Shown here one piece after another: positions 8,440-16,646 of a stretch of 64,000 bases of DNA (positions are counted from its first letter, which is position 1; each line of letters starts with the position of its first letter). The stretch is from Adlercreutzia muris. Its GTDB lineage: Bacteria > Actinomycetota > Coriobacteriia > Coriobacteriales > Eggerthellaceae. The notes under the pieces are model-generated. The model saw nothing but the letters and a program-made list of their open reading frames with translations, ran no database searches and had not been told where the DNA came from. Position numbers and translations under genes: made by a program. The stretch is from positions 1 to 64,000 of the forward strand of contig NZ_WAJS01000002.1 in the NCBI RefSeq assembly GCF_008831045.1, in the 5' to 3' direction.

Positions 8440-10128
8440 GTGAGCACAGACCAAATACGAACATCACTCTCACGCCGCAGCTTTCTCGCCGGCAGCTCCC
8501 TGCTCGCCGCAGGTTCCCTTGCCAGCCTTGCGGGATGCGCGCCCAAGTCCGCCGAGTCAGCGAACCCCGATGAGGCACTTGCCGAAACCGGCGCCGACAC
8601 GACCTCCCCGTGGCCCGGCGAGCCGCCCGTCATCAGCGACGACGAGGTCGTTGAAACCATCGAGACCGACTTCCTCGTCATCGGCGCAGGCACTGGAGGC
8701 CTGTTCGCCGCCTGCGCGGCAGGTGAAGCAGGCCTGGAGACGCTTGTCATCGACAAGACAAACGGCGGAGTCGTACGCGACGACATTGGGGCAGTGAACT
8801 CTCGCCTCCAGCAGCAAAGCGGCTACACCATTGACAAGCAGGCCTTTATGAAGGACATGTACCACTACGCCGCGGGACAGTGCAACATGGCCCTGCACCA
8901 CGTTTGGTTCGAGCGATCGGGCGAAACGGTCGATTGGTACGAGAATCTTTTAGCCGAATACGGCATCACATTGTGGCATGAGCACGCCGAGGAAAAGAAC
9001 GAGCCCAACTACCCGCACTGGGCCACGGGACATTCCCCCGCTTGGCCCGCAGACGGGTCACTGAATGGATTCGAGGTACTCAAAGACCATGCCGAGAAAA
9101 CAGGAGCCGTCTCCTTTCGCTTCCAAACGCCTATGAGAAGCCTCATCATGGAGGACGACCGCGTCGTCGGCGCCTGGGCCGAGGGCGAGGAGGGCTTCAT
9201 TCGCATAAACGCGCGTAAAGGGACTCTCGTGTGCACGGGCGGCTACGGGCGCAATGACAAGCTGATGAAGCAGCTCCAGCCCCACACCACGAGCATTTTC
9301 TCTTACAACTCAGCGCAGCCCGGTTGCGAGGGCGATGGCATCAGGGCCTGCCTGTGGGCCGGCGCGAAGATGGACGAGACCCATTCAAGCATGCTCTTCG
9401 ATCGCTCCAGCGTCGCGCCCGACGCACTCGGAGGTATCGACAATACCGAAGGACAAGTCTTCTGGATGGGCTCCCAGCCATGGCTTAAGGTGAACCTCAA
9501 TGGGGAGCGCTTCTGTAACGAGTCGGGAACCTACGACTACATTCTGCATGCCGACGCCTCCCAGCCCGGCAATATCCATGTGTGCCTCTGGGATGCCGAT
9601 TGGATGACCTATGCCGAGCAATTCGATATGCACGGGTGCTCTCGCCTGTTCGAATTCGACAACGGGGCGCCGCCCAATTTCACGGCCGACATCGCGGCAG
9701 CCATGAACGACGGCTTGCTGGAGATGGGCCATATTCAACAAGCCGACACCATTGAGGAGCTGGCTGAAAAGCTCGGGCTGCCCGCCGATGCTCTCGTCGA
9801 AACGATAAACCGCAACAACGAGAACTACGACAACGGTAACGACCCCGACTTTGGCAAAGAGCCCTTCCGGCTTTCCCCCGTGCGCAAACCGCCATTCTAC
9901 GGAGTGCGCACCACCGGCGCCATGCTTTGCACCATGGACGGCATTGTGGTGAACACTCACGGGCAGGCATTGCGCGCCGACGGAACGATCATCGAGGGGC
10001 TCTATGTCACCGGAAACGATTCAGGAGCCTATTATTCCATGACCTACCCCAACCTCGCCACGGGACACGCCTGCGGACGCACCGTCACTTTTGCGCGCAT
10101 GATAGCGCAAGACATCGCGGCAAGTTAG
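8440..10128 (+). CDS. Tat-exported FAD-binding oxidoreductase without FMN domain
   Basis: A 562-residue flavoprotein of the fumarate reductase/succinate dehydrogenase FAD superfamily. It begins with a GTG and a Tat signal (SRRSFLAGSS, lipobox cysteine C33). The FAD site is LVIGAGTGGLFAACAAGEAG. Unlike its upstream neighbour it has no FMN-binding domain, so it must receive electrons from another protein, perhaps the preceding gene product. The motif usually containing the catalytic His reads LCTMDGI and the C-terminal motif reads SMTYPNLATGHACG, again unlike fumarate reductase. The substrate is unknown. A strong hairpin terminator follows. Confidence 0.85.
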   Translation: MSTDQIRTSLSRRSFLAGSSLLAAGSLASLAGCAPKSAESANPDEALAETGADTTSPWPGEPPVISDDEVVETIETDFLVIGAGTGGLFAACAAGEAGLETLVIDKTNGGVVRDDIGAVNSRLQQQSGYTIDKQAFMKDMYHYAAGQCNMALHHVWFERSGETVDWYENLLAEYGITLWHEHAEEKNEPNYPHWATGHSPAWPADGSLNGFEVLKDHAEKTGAVSFRFQTPMRSLIMEDDRVVGAWAEGEEGFIRINARKGTLVCTGGYGRNDKLMKQLQPHTTSIFSYNSAQPGCEGDGIRACLWAGAKMDETHSSMLFDRSSVAPDALGGIDNTEGQVFWMGSQPWLKVNLNGERFCNESGTYDYILHADASQPGNIHVCLWDADWMTYAEQFDMHGCSRLFEFDNGAPPNFTADIAAAMNDGLLEMGHIQQADTIEELAEKLGLPADALVETINRNNENYDNGNDPDFGKEPFRLSPVRKPPFYGVRTTGAMLCTMDGIVVNTHGQALRADGTIIEGLYVTGNDSGAYYSMTYPNLATGHACGRTVTFARMIAQDIAAS

Positions 10129-10153
10129 CCTAGGCGCAAATCACCCTCCCCCC

Positions 10154-10188
10154 GCCGCCCCGGGTAATCTCGGGGCGGCGCTGTTTTC
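10154..10188 (+). terminator. Rho-independent terminator after the flavoprotein pair
   Basis: GCCGCCCCG (10154-10162), 8-base loop, CGGGGCGGC (10171-10179), followed by GCTGTTTTC. It ends the flavoprotein transcription unit. Confidence 0.8.
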
Positions 10189-10277
10189 TCCCAATCTGTC
10201 GTTCGCGACCTGATTCGCAGCTGTCGCCACAACAGCGGTGCGGACAGGATCCCCGGCCGTCACGCACAAGGATTCCG

Positions 10278-11477
10278 CTACATTTCCTCGGCTCGCTCGA
10301 TGTAATCAGCCATTCCGGGGACGGTGAAAGCAACGTAGCCTCGCTCCGGCGCGTAGATGAGACCATCGCGAATCAAACGATCACGTAGCACAGAGAGGCC
10401 ATTCGCGCTCTTCTTCCCCATACGCTGCGCTATGTCACCGAGCTGAGAGGCGCCGTCGTCGATTGCCATGGCGCGCATAAACTCCTTGCCCTTCACGGTG
10501 GCACGGTCCCACCGTGAACGGTAAAGCCCTCGCGCCAGCTCCTCTCGCGCGAGCTCGATCCCCGCTGTCACTTCAACAACCGTGATAGCCGCAGGAGGCT
10601 CTATCTGCTCGCAAATACAAAACCCGCACTGCTGAATGAAATAGGGGTACCCAGCCGCCGCTTCAATCGCCGCGTTAAGCGCATCACTTTCCCAGCGACT
10701 TCCTAGCTCCTCCACCGGCTCGACATAAGCGGCCCTGGCAGCCCCAGCATCAAGCGTGTCCAAGGTGTAGAAGCGGTACATTCTTTCCGCATAGGTAGAA
10801 GCCTCGGCCAACACGGCCGGAAGCGTTGGAAGACCGGCCCCGACGAAGAACACCGGCACGGGCGCGCTTCCCTGACCGATATTGTGAAGCGCCACGTTGA
10901 GCGCCCGCAAGTCGTCGATGGAAGCTTCCTGCAGCTCGTCAATGCAGATAAGCACCGCCGTTCCCGCATCGCGGGCCGCCTCGCCAAGGGCTCCTAGGAG
11001 ATCCCCTAAATCGAGAGAGAGGTCCCCCGAATCTGCATACCCCTTAGCAGGGTCGATGTCTATGCCAAACGAGTAGGCGCCGGAGGGATCAATCTTTAGC
11101 TGGAAAGACCGCAGGACGGCCAGCGCGTGCTCGAACGCGCGGCCTGTCAACCGTTCCGCGCTGCGCAAGCGCCTCAGCTCTACATAGATTGCCTGGGCGA
11201 GCTTTCTTGCCAGGGAGTCCCCTTTTGATGCCTCGACCCAAATGGCCACCCACCCTTGGGAACGGGCGAAATCATCCAACTCGCGCAGCAGCACCGTCTT
11301 CCCCATCCCGCGCAATCCGGAGACAATAACGGGGCGCATGCCTTCCGAGTCCTCGTAGACGCGGCGCATGTCGGTCTTGACGGACGAGGTCACTTTGCCA
11401 CGACCTGCAAGATAGGGCGGCTTTCTACCGGCACCCGGATTGAACGGATTTCCCACTTCAATTTCCTTCTCTAACAA
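10278..11477 (-). CDS. AAA ATPase of the ORC/CDC6-like type with C-terminal winged helix
   Basis: A 399-residue ATP-binding protein. Walker A is GLRGMGKT (about residues 54-61) and Walker B is VLICIDELQEA. The C-terminal part (SQLGDIAQRMGKKSANGLSVLRDRLIRDG) is a winged helix. The overall plan resembles ATPase_AAA_16/ORC-like proteins that act as nucleic-acid switches, but the specific role is unknown. The start region lies inside a long imperfect palindrome, suggesting autoregulation. It sits between the flavoprotein operon and ATPase-nuclease copy B, all within an accessory block. Confidence 0.7.
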   Translation of the reverse strand: MLEKEIEVGNPFNPGAGRKPPYLAGRGKVTSSVKTDMRRVYEDSEGMRPVIVSGLRGMGKTVLLRELDDFARSQGWVAIWVEASKGDSLARKLAQAIYVELRRLRSAERLTGRAFEHALAVLRSFQLKIDPSGAYSFGIDIDPAKGYADSGDLSLDLGDLLGALGEAARDAGTAVLICIDELQEASIDDLRALNVALHNIGQGSAPVPVFFVGAGLPTLPAVLAEASTYAERMYRFYTLDTLDAGAARAAYVEPVEELGSRWESDALNAAIEAAAGYPYFIQQCGFCICEQIEPPAAITVVEVTAGIELAREELARGLYRSRWDRATVKGKEFMRAMAIDDGASQLGDIAQRMGKKSANGLSVLRDRLIRDGLIYAPERGYVAFTVPGMADYIERAEEM

Positions 11478-11527
11478 ATTCTAAGTCAATCTAAATTTTC
11501 TTTTAGATTGGATTATAAAGTGTTAGA
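11470..11527. promoter_or_regulatory. 58-base imperfect palindrome over the ATPase start
   Basis: Outer arms TCTAACA (11470-11476) and TGTTAGA (11521-11527), inner arms CAATCTAAA (11488-11496) and TTTAGATTG (11502-11510) around TTTTC. Folding the two 26-base halves gives 21 matches. It covers the start codon of the AAA gene at 11477, so it is a likely repressor site and probably also contains the promoter. It is much more A/T-rich than its surroundings. Confidence 0.65.
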
Positions 11528-11605
11528 AAGCGAAGAGCAAGAGCGTTGTCGGGCGCTAGAAAATCGCTCTTATCGATTTAGCGACAGACAATCAGCTCTC
11601 GGATC

Positions 11606-13000
11606 TCAATCGACGAGAATTACGTTCGGACGTTGCTCGGCTATTTCACGCAAGGCGTCACTGAAACCGCTAATGCTGAAGAGAACGTAGTATTCCGCGC
11701 GATCGGAAGCGCTCCATGCTACCCGTCGGCCCTTCTCCTCCAGGGCGGTCAGCACATCGACGCCGATAGGGGCATTCTTGAACTTGCACTCACCAAGCAC
11801 GATGGCGTTGTCGACCTCCGACAGGCCCACAACGTCGATCTCCCCATCACTGGCATCCCACCATCGACCCACCTTTTCCAGGAACACCGGCACCTCCCCC
11901 TGGGCCGACAAATCCCAAAGACGCGCCCGGCATATGTCCTCGTAGACATAGGCGACATGCCGGTCGATAAAGCTCCTCTTGAGGCGGTCGAGCACCATCT
12001 CGGCATGACCCGACTCCAGGTAGCTCAGACCCGGCTGCACAAACTGGAACCAAAACTGAAGGAAATTGTCCTTAAGGCGGTACAAGCTCTTCTTGCTATT
12101 CTCGGGATTCCGCTCGGTCACGGGAACCTCCCGCTCGATCATATCGAGCGCGATCAGCGTCTTAAGGTACCGCGACAGATGCGTCTGCGGCACTTCCAGG
12201 CGCGTCGCAATGGCGCCGGCCTTCTGGTTGCCCGCCGCAATCGCCTTGATAATGGAGAAGTAGCTGCCAATCTCCGACACCTCCTTCTGCAGCAGAAACG
12301 TCGGCTCGTCGAAGAGGAAGCTGTCGGGATTGAGCACGTTACGGCTGATAGCGCGATACACATCCAACTCGTCTTCGAACAGCTCGATGTATTTCGGCAC
12401 GCCCCCCGTCACGCTGTAGAACTCCACGAGCTCGCGGCGGTTCTTGTTCTCGAAAAAGTCGCCGTAAAAGCGAAATGGCAGCGGTCGCATATGAATTTGC
12501 GCCGTGCGCCTTCCGTACAGCGGGCTCTCGTAATTGAGCACTTGGGCGCTCATGAGCGTCACCAACGAGCCGCAGAGGATTACCATGACGTTGCTCCGGC
12601 TGAGCAGCGTATCCCAAATACGCTGGAAAATGGAGGGGAACGCTTTGTTGGCCTTGCCGAGGTACTGAAATTCGTCGATGACGATGACGAGCCGCTCTTC
12701 CGGTGTGGCTGCCTCGGCGAGAAGGGCGAACAAGTCGTCCCATCTTTCAAACGAGGCCAGGGAGACAAGGGGGGTTTTCAGAAAATCCGCCACCATGTCG
12801 TGAAAGGCCATGCGGTTCTGGCTCTCCGATTCCTCGGTGGCGAGATAGTACAGTGCAGGCTTATTCTTGCAAAACTCGTTGATAAGGGCCGTCTTCCCTA
12901 CCCGGCGTCTGCCGTAGATGACGACGAACGAGGCCTCTTCGCGGCGATACTCTCGCTCCAATGTCTCCATCTCGGAGTCGCGATCGACAAAACGGCTCAT
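11606..13000 (-). CDS. AAA-type ATPase fused to a PD-(D/E)xK nuclease-like domain (copy B)
   Basis: The second 464-residue paralogue of the protein at 3784-5178: same length, same strand, no gaps, most residues identical. Walker A GRRRVGKT, Walker B LVIVIDEFQYL, winged helix with ATRLEVPQTHLSRYLKTL, and nuclease-like DGEIDVVGL followed by VLGECKFKN. Identity at the DNA level is patchy: a tract of about 103 bases in the ATPase domain (4871-4973 in A, about 12692-12794 in B) differs by one base while other stretches differ at many third positions, suggesting gene conversion. The upstream palindrome is conserved by compensatory change. Confidence 0.8.
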   Translation of the reverse strand: MSRFVDRDSEMETLEREYRREEASFVVIYGRRRVGKTALINEFCKNKPALYYLATEESESQNRMAFHDMVADFLKTPLVSLASFERWDDLFALLAEAATPEERLVIVIDEFQYLGKANKAFPSIFQRIWDTLLSRSNVMVILCGSLVTLMSAQVLNYESPLYGRRTAQIHMRPLPFRFYGDFFENKNRRELVEFYSVTGGVPKYIELFEDELDVYRAISRNVLNPDSFLFDEPTFLLQKEVSEIGSYFSIIKAIAAGNQKAGAIATRLEVPQTHLSRYLKTLIALDMIEREVPVTERNPENSKKSLYRLKDNFLQFWFQFVQPGLSYLESGHAEMVLDRLKRSFIDRHVAYVYEDICRARLWDLSAQGEVPVFLEKVGRWWDASDGEIDVVGLSEVDNAIVLGECKFKNAPIGVDVLTALEEKGRRVAWSASDRAEYYVLFSISGFSDALREIAEQRPNVILVD

Positions 13001-13075
13001 GCGCCCTCCCAGCTTACCTACCCAATATCGCAGATAGCATACTAGCAGGTTCGTCAGGAGATGAGAAGATTATGC

Positions 13076-13111
13076 AGCGAAACATTATGTAGCTGTGCAT
13101 AATGTTTCGCT
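13076..13111. promoter_or_regulatory. Palindrome upstream of ATPase copy B
   Basis: Arms AGCGAAACATTATG and CATAATGTTTCGCT with an 8-base spacer, 75 bases before the copy B start. Relative to copy A, one base in each arm has changed so that pairing is kept. The following TGCATAATCTTC on the minus strand is also shared. Confidence 0.65.
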
Positions 13112-13182
13112 TGTTGTATACGGGGCGACAGATCTTGCAGTTCGGGGCATGGGGCCGGGGCGTGGGATATTGTCGGAAACTC

Positions 13183-15786
13183 CTAGCTCACACCGCGATA
13201 CAGGTGGCCGCTTGTGGTGTTGGGCATTTTCGCGATGGCGTTGCCGTCGTTTTGGGCCACGTGCAGGGCGCGGATGGCGCGGCCGACAGCATGGGCGGTC
13301 TCCTCGGCGTTCATGAGGGTGGCGTCCACCATGAAGGCGGAGATGCCGGCGGCCATGAGCTCGGGCATGGACGAGGCCACGTCCAGCTCCACGGCGTTGT
13401 ACAGGTGGCTGCGGCCCATGGCATCGGTGATGACGGGGAACTCGAAGCCCTTGCGATCCTTGAGGAAATGGGGGCTCTTGCGGCGGGGACAGGTGGCGCA
13501 GTCCTCGTTGCAGGGGCCCTGGCTCATGAGCATGCAGTGCTCGGTGACCATGAGCTCGGTGGCGCCGATGAGCAGCACGCCCAGCTCCAGCGGGGCATCG
13601 TGGGCAAGGTCCTCGATCTGGCGCAGGGTAAGCTCAGGGGAAAGCCACACGCGCTCGGCCCCGTACATCTCGCGCACCGTGCGCAGGGCCAGCTCGTTGG
13701 TGACGGGCACATGGGCGCCGACGCTGATGAGCGCCCCCTCCTCGTCGGCCCGCTCCAGGGAAGCGAGGCTCTCGGCCATGAGCGGCTTGCCCTCATCGGC
13801 GTACTTCCACACGTCGTAGGCCACGGCGGCCTCGCGGGACAGGCCGACGGCCTCGTGATCGACCACGGGCATGATGGGAATGCAGCCCTTGGGATAGCCG
13901 GCCTGCTCGGCGGCAATGTTCTTCTGACCGGCGATGACCGCCTCGCCCCGGCGGTAGTTGAGGGTCGGCACGTAGATGAGATGCGCCCCAGCGCGCTTGG
14001 CAGCACGGGCGCAGGCGGGGTTGGTCACGGTGACGGCGATGCGGCAGCCGGACGGGTGGGCTGCGGGCAAAGGCTCGCGATTGGCCACCCGGGGCAGGCG
14101 GCGATCGGCCCAGGGGGCGTTCAGCGCTGCGGCGAGATCATCGAGGGCCCGGGCCCGCACGCCGTGAAGGGCCGAGAAGCCGATGCCGACCCCGTCGTCC
14201 ATATCCACCGTGAGCCGCACCAACTGGAAGGGGGTGTTGCCCAAGCGGTCGACGTGGGCCGCCACGTCGTCGAAGGAGACGGGGCGGGTGCGGGCCGTCT
14301 CCACCGGCGCGCCCTCGGCGCTGCCCACGGGAACTTCGGGAAGCACCTGGAGACGGCGGGCGATGGCCGCCGTGGCGGCCAGGCCGTCGGCCGTCGCGCT
14401 GTCGAGGGCCTCGGTCAGAGAGCCGTCGTCGATGAAGCCGACCTGCCGCAGATCGGCCACCGTCGCGGGGCGGAACTCCACGGCGAGGGGCTCCCCCACA
14501 TGGAGCGTGGCCACGCCCACGATGGGAACCCGGGGCTCGCGAGCATCATCGACGAAGGCGGCCTCGGCGCTGCGCACGCGAAAGACGCGGTCGCCAGCAC
14601 GCACCGTGCGCGTCTTGCTGTCGAGAGGGATGTGGTAGCGGCCCTTCCGATCGATGCGCACGGGGCCCAGGGTGGCCACGGCGTTGCCCTTGCGGGTCCA
14701 GAATTCCAGCACGTCGCCCTCGGCCAGAACCTGGGAGCTGCTGAGGAAGGCGGCCCCGTCGCGCACCTCGTCCACCCGACCGAGGAACAGACCACGATTG
14801 TTGGGGCGCTGGTAGCTCATGATGGCGTTGCCGCGCTCCCCTTCCAGATAGGCTGTGGTGAAGCCGCGGGAGAAGGCCTCGGCCAGGCGCGTGCGGTCAT
14901 CGTCGGTAACCGGCGCCGTGGGAACGGAGGCCTCGATTGCATCCTCAGTGGCATCTTCGGCCGCCCGGGCGGCCAGGGCGCCGTCGAGGGCCTTGCGGTA
15001 GACGGCCACCACGGCGGCCACGTACTCGGGGGACTTCATGCGACCCTCGATTTTAAGGGAGGCCACGCCGGCCTCCACCAGCTGGGGCACCATATCCACC
15101 GTGCAGAGATCTTGAGGCGAGAGCAGATGATCGCCCGGAGAGGGCAGGCTCTTCTGCAGCGCGCCGTTCTTCAGCTCGTAGGGCAAACGGCAGGCCTGGG
15201 CGCACATGCCGCGATTGGCCGAGCGGCCGCCGATCATAGAGGACATGAAGCACTGGCCGGAATAGCACACGCAGAGCGCCCCGTGGGCGAAGACCTCCAC
15301 CTCGATGCCCTCCTCGGCCGCGGCGGCGCACAGAAGCGCCACCTCGGGCAGGGAAAGCTCGCGAGCCAGGGTGATGCGCTCGGCGCCCAGGCGGGCCGCT
15401 GCCCGCACACCGGCCAGATTGTGGGTGTTCATCTGGGTGGACAGGTGCAGCGATGCCTCGGGCAGCGTGCGGGTGATCTCGGCAGCCAGGCCGATATCCT
15501 GCACGATGAAGCCGTCGGCGCCGGCGCGGTAGGCCTGGCGCACGCATTCCAACGCCGCATCTACCTCGCCCGGCAGGATCACCGTGTTCATGGTCACATA
15601 AACCGAAACACCGCGCAGGTGCGCATAGGCGCAGGCCTCCCGCAGCGTGTCGATGGTGAAGTTGTCGGCGCCGCGCCGCGCATTGAAGGCCTCGAGCCCC
15701 AGGTACACCGCATCGGCTCCGGCCGCCACGGCCGCGTGAAGCGCCGCCTCATTGCCGGCGGGAGCCAATAGTTCCACTTTTCTCAC
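13183..15786 (-). CDS. U32 peptidase-family protein with long C-terminal region (RlhA/YhbU-like)
   Basis: About 867 residues. The N-terminal half is a U32 domain: VELLAPAGNEAALHAAVAAG, then AERITLARELSL, then the cysteine cluster of GALCVCYSGQC and GMCAQACRLPY that binds an Fe-S cluster in the RNA-hydroxylating members. The C-terminal half carries a second U32-like region ending with MSQGPCNEDCATCP. Members of this family such as RlhA hydroxylate 23S rRNA; others were called collagenases, so the exact reaction here is open. The GTG at 15786 is favoured because AGGAG lies seven bases before it; ATGs at 15801 and 15804 have no ribosome site. Confidence 0.75.
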   Translation of the reverse strand: MRKVELLAPAGNEAALHAAVAAGADAVYLGLEAFNARRGADNFTIDTLREACAYAHLRGVSVYVTMNTVILPGEVDAALECVRQAYRAGADGFIVQDIGLAAEITRTLPEASLHLSTQMNTHNLAGVRAAARLGAERITLARELSLPEVALLCAAAAEEGIEVEVFAHGALCVCYSGQCFMSSMIGGRSANRGMCAQACRLPYELKNGALQKSLPSPGDHLLSPQDLCTVDMVPQLVEAGVASLKIEGRMKSPEYVAAVVAVYRKALDGALAARAAEDATEDAIEASVPTAPVTDDDRTRLAEAFSRGFTTAYLEGERGNAIMSYQRPNNRGLFLGRVDEVRDGAAFLSSSQVLAEGDVLEFWTRKGNAVATLGPVRIDRKGRYHIPLDSKTRTVRAGDRVFRVRSAEAAFVDDAREPRVPIVGVATLHVGEPLAVEFRPATVADLRQVGFIDDGSLTEALDSATADGLAATAAIARRLQVLPEVPVGSAEGAPVETARTRPVSFDDVAAHVDRLGNTPFQLVRLTVDMDDGVGIGFSALHGVRARALDDLAAALNAPWADRRLPRVANREPLPAAHPSGCRIAVTVTNPACARAAKRAGAHLIYVPTLNYRRGEAVIAGQKNIAAEQAGYPKGCIPIMPVVDHEAVGLSREAAVAYDVWKYADEGKPLMAESLASLERADEEGALISVGAHVPVTNELALRTVREMYGAERVWLSPELTLRQIEDLAHDAPLELGVLLIGATELMVTEHCMLMSQGPCNEDCATCPRRKSPHFLKDRKGFEFPVITDAMGRSHLYNAVELDVASSMPELMAAGISAFMVDATLMNAEETAHAVGRAIRALHVAQNDGNAIAKMPNTTSGHLYRGVS

Positions 15787-15942
15787 TCTTTTACTCCTCA
15801 TCATGGGTTCGCCCAAGGAAGTCAGCGAGGGCCCGATAGGTGCCTGGATCTGTGCTAAACCGCGGCCGAGCGTACTTTGTACGTGAGGGTAAGCGGTGAA
15901 GCGCAGAGGCAGGTGCCTGTCGGGCCCGCAGCGTCGGCGTCC

Positions 15943-15966
15943 TCGTCGTTGCGCTAGCAACGACGA
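15943..15966 (-). terminator. Hairpin after the lipoprotein gene
   Basis: Perfect 10-base stem TCGTCGTTGC/GCAACGACGA around GCTA, seven bases after the lipoprotein stop. There is no T run after it, so termination is only a guess. The rest of 15787-15973 has no recognisable feature. Confidence 0.4.
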
Positions 15967-15973
15967 AACAAAC

Positions 15974-16483
15974 TTAGTCCTCGTTCAGCTTCAGGGCCTC
16001 TTCGTCGGCGGCCTTCAACTGATCGATGCCCTCGTTGTACTTGTCCTGTACCGCCTTGATGCGGTCATCGTAGGTGCCGAAGTCGAAGGGGTGCTCCTCG
16101 GTGGCGCTGTCGATTTCCGTGTAGAGATCGACGTAGCCATTGAGCGCATCCTTGAGAGCGGTGCACCCGTCGACGTAGCCCTTCTGGAGGTCCTTCATGG
16201 CATCGGGGGTCTCGATGGCCGCCAGATCGTCGATAGCCGCGAAAGCGTCATCGGCCTTGGCGCGCATATTCACGGGATTGCCCTGGGCCACAGCCTCGTC
16301 GAAGCCGGCCAGACGTCCGTTCAGATCCTCCATGGCCCGATTCACCTGGGTCATGTAGGTGCGGTTGGCCTGCTGCTGGTCGGTGGCGCCGGTATTCGGC
16401 GACATGCAGCCGGCCAAGAGACCGCCAGCCAGAATCACTCCGGCCAGAGCGGCCGTCATGCGCGCGATTGTCTTTCGGTTCAT
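15974..16483 (-). CDS. Small lipoprotein of unknown function
   Basis: About 169 residues. The start ATG at 16483 (MNRKTIARM) has GGGAG eight bases upstream. A Sec lipoprotein signal ends LAGGLLAGC, with C21 as the lipidated cysteine. The mature part is mostly helical and acidic (QVNRAMEDLNGRLAGFDEAV, later ALKDALNGYVDLYTE), like many extracytoplasmic helical-bundle lipoproteins. No family is recognised. It lies between the class A PBP and the U32 gene on the same strand. Its sequence after the cysteine does not have the L-[SA]-x-T-G motif of the Tat redox proteins. Confidence 0.7.
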   Translation of the reverse strand: MNRKTIARMTAALAGVILAGGLLAGCMSPNTGATDQQQANRTYMTQVNRAMEDLNGRLAGFDEAVAQGNPVNMRAKADDAFAAIDDLAAIETPDAMKDLQKGYVDGCTALKDALNGYVDLYTEIDSATEEHPFDFGTYDDRIKAVQDKYNEGIDQLKAADEEALKLNED

Positions 16484-16646
16484 GGGTTCCACTCCCATCG
16501 GGCGCCCGCGGGCGCCATCTCGTTTTGCAAAGGGCGCCGCCGATGCCGGCAGCGCCCTCTCAGATTCCATCATCCATCATAGCAGTCGCGGGACGGCTGC
16601 GAACCGCACCGTCACGGGATCGCAACAATTCCAAGAGCGGGAGGGT

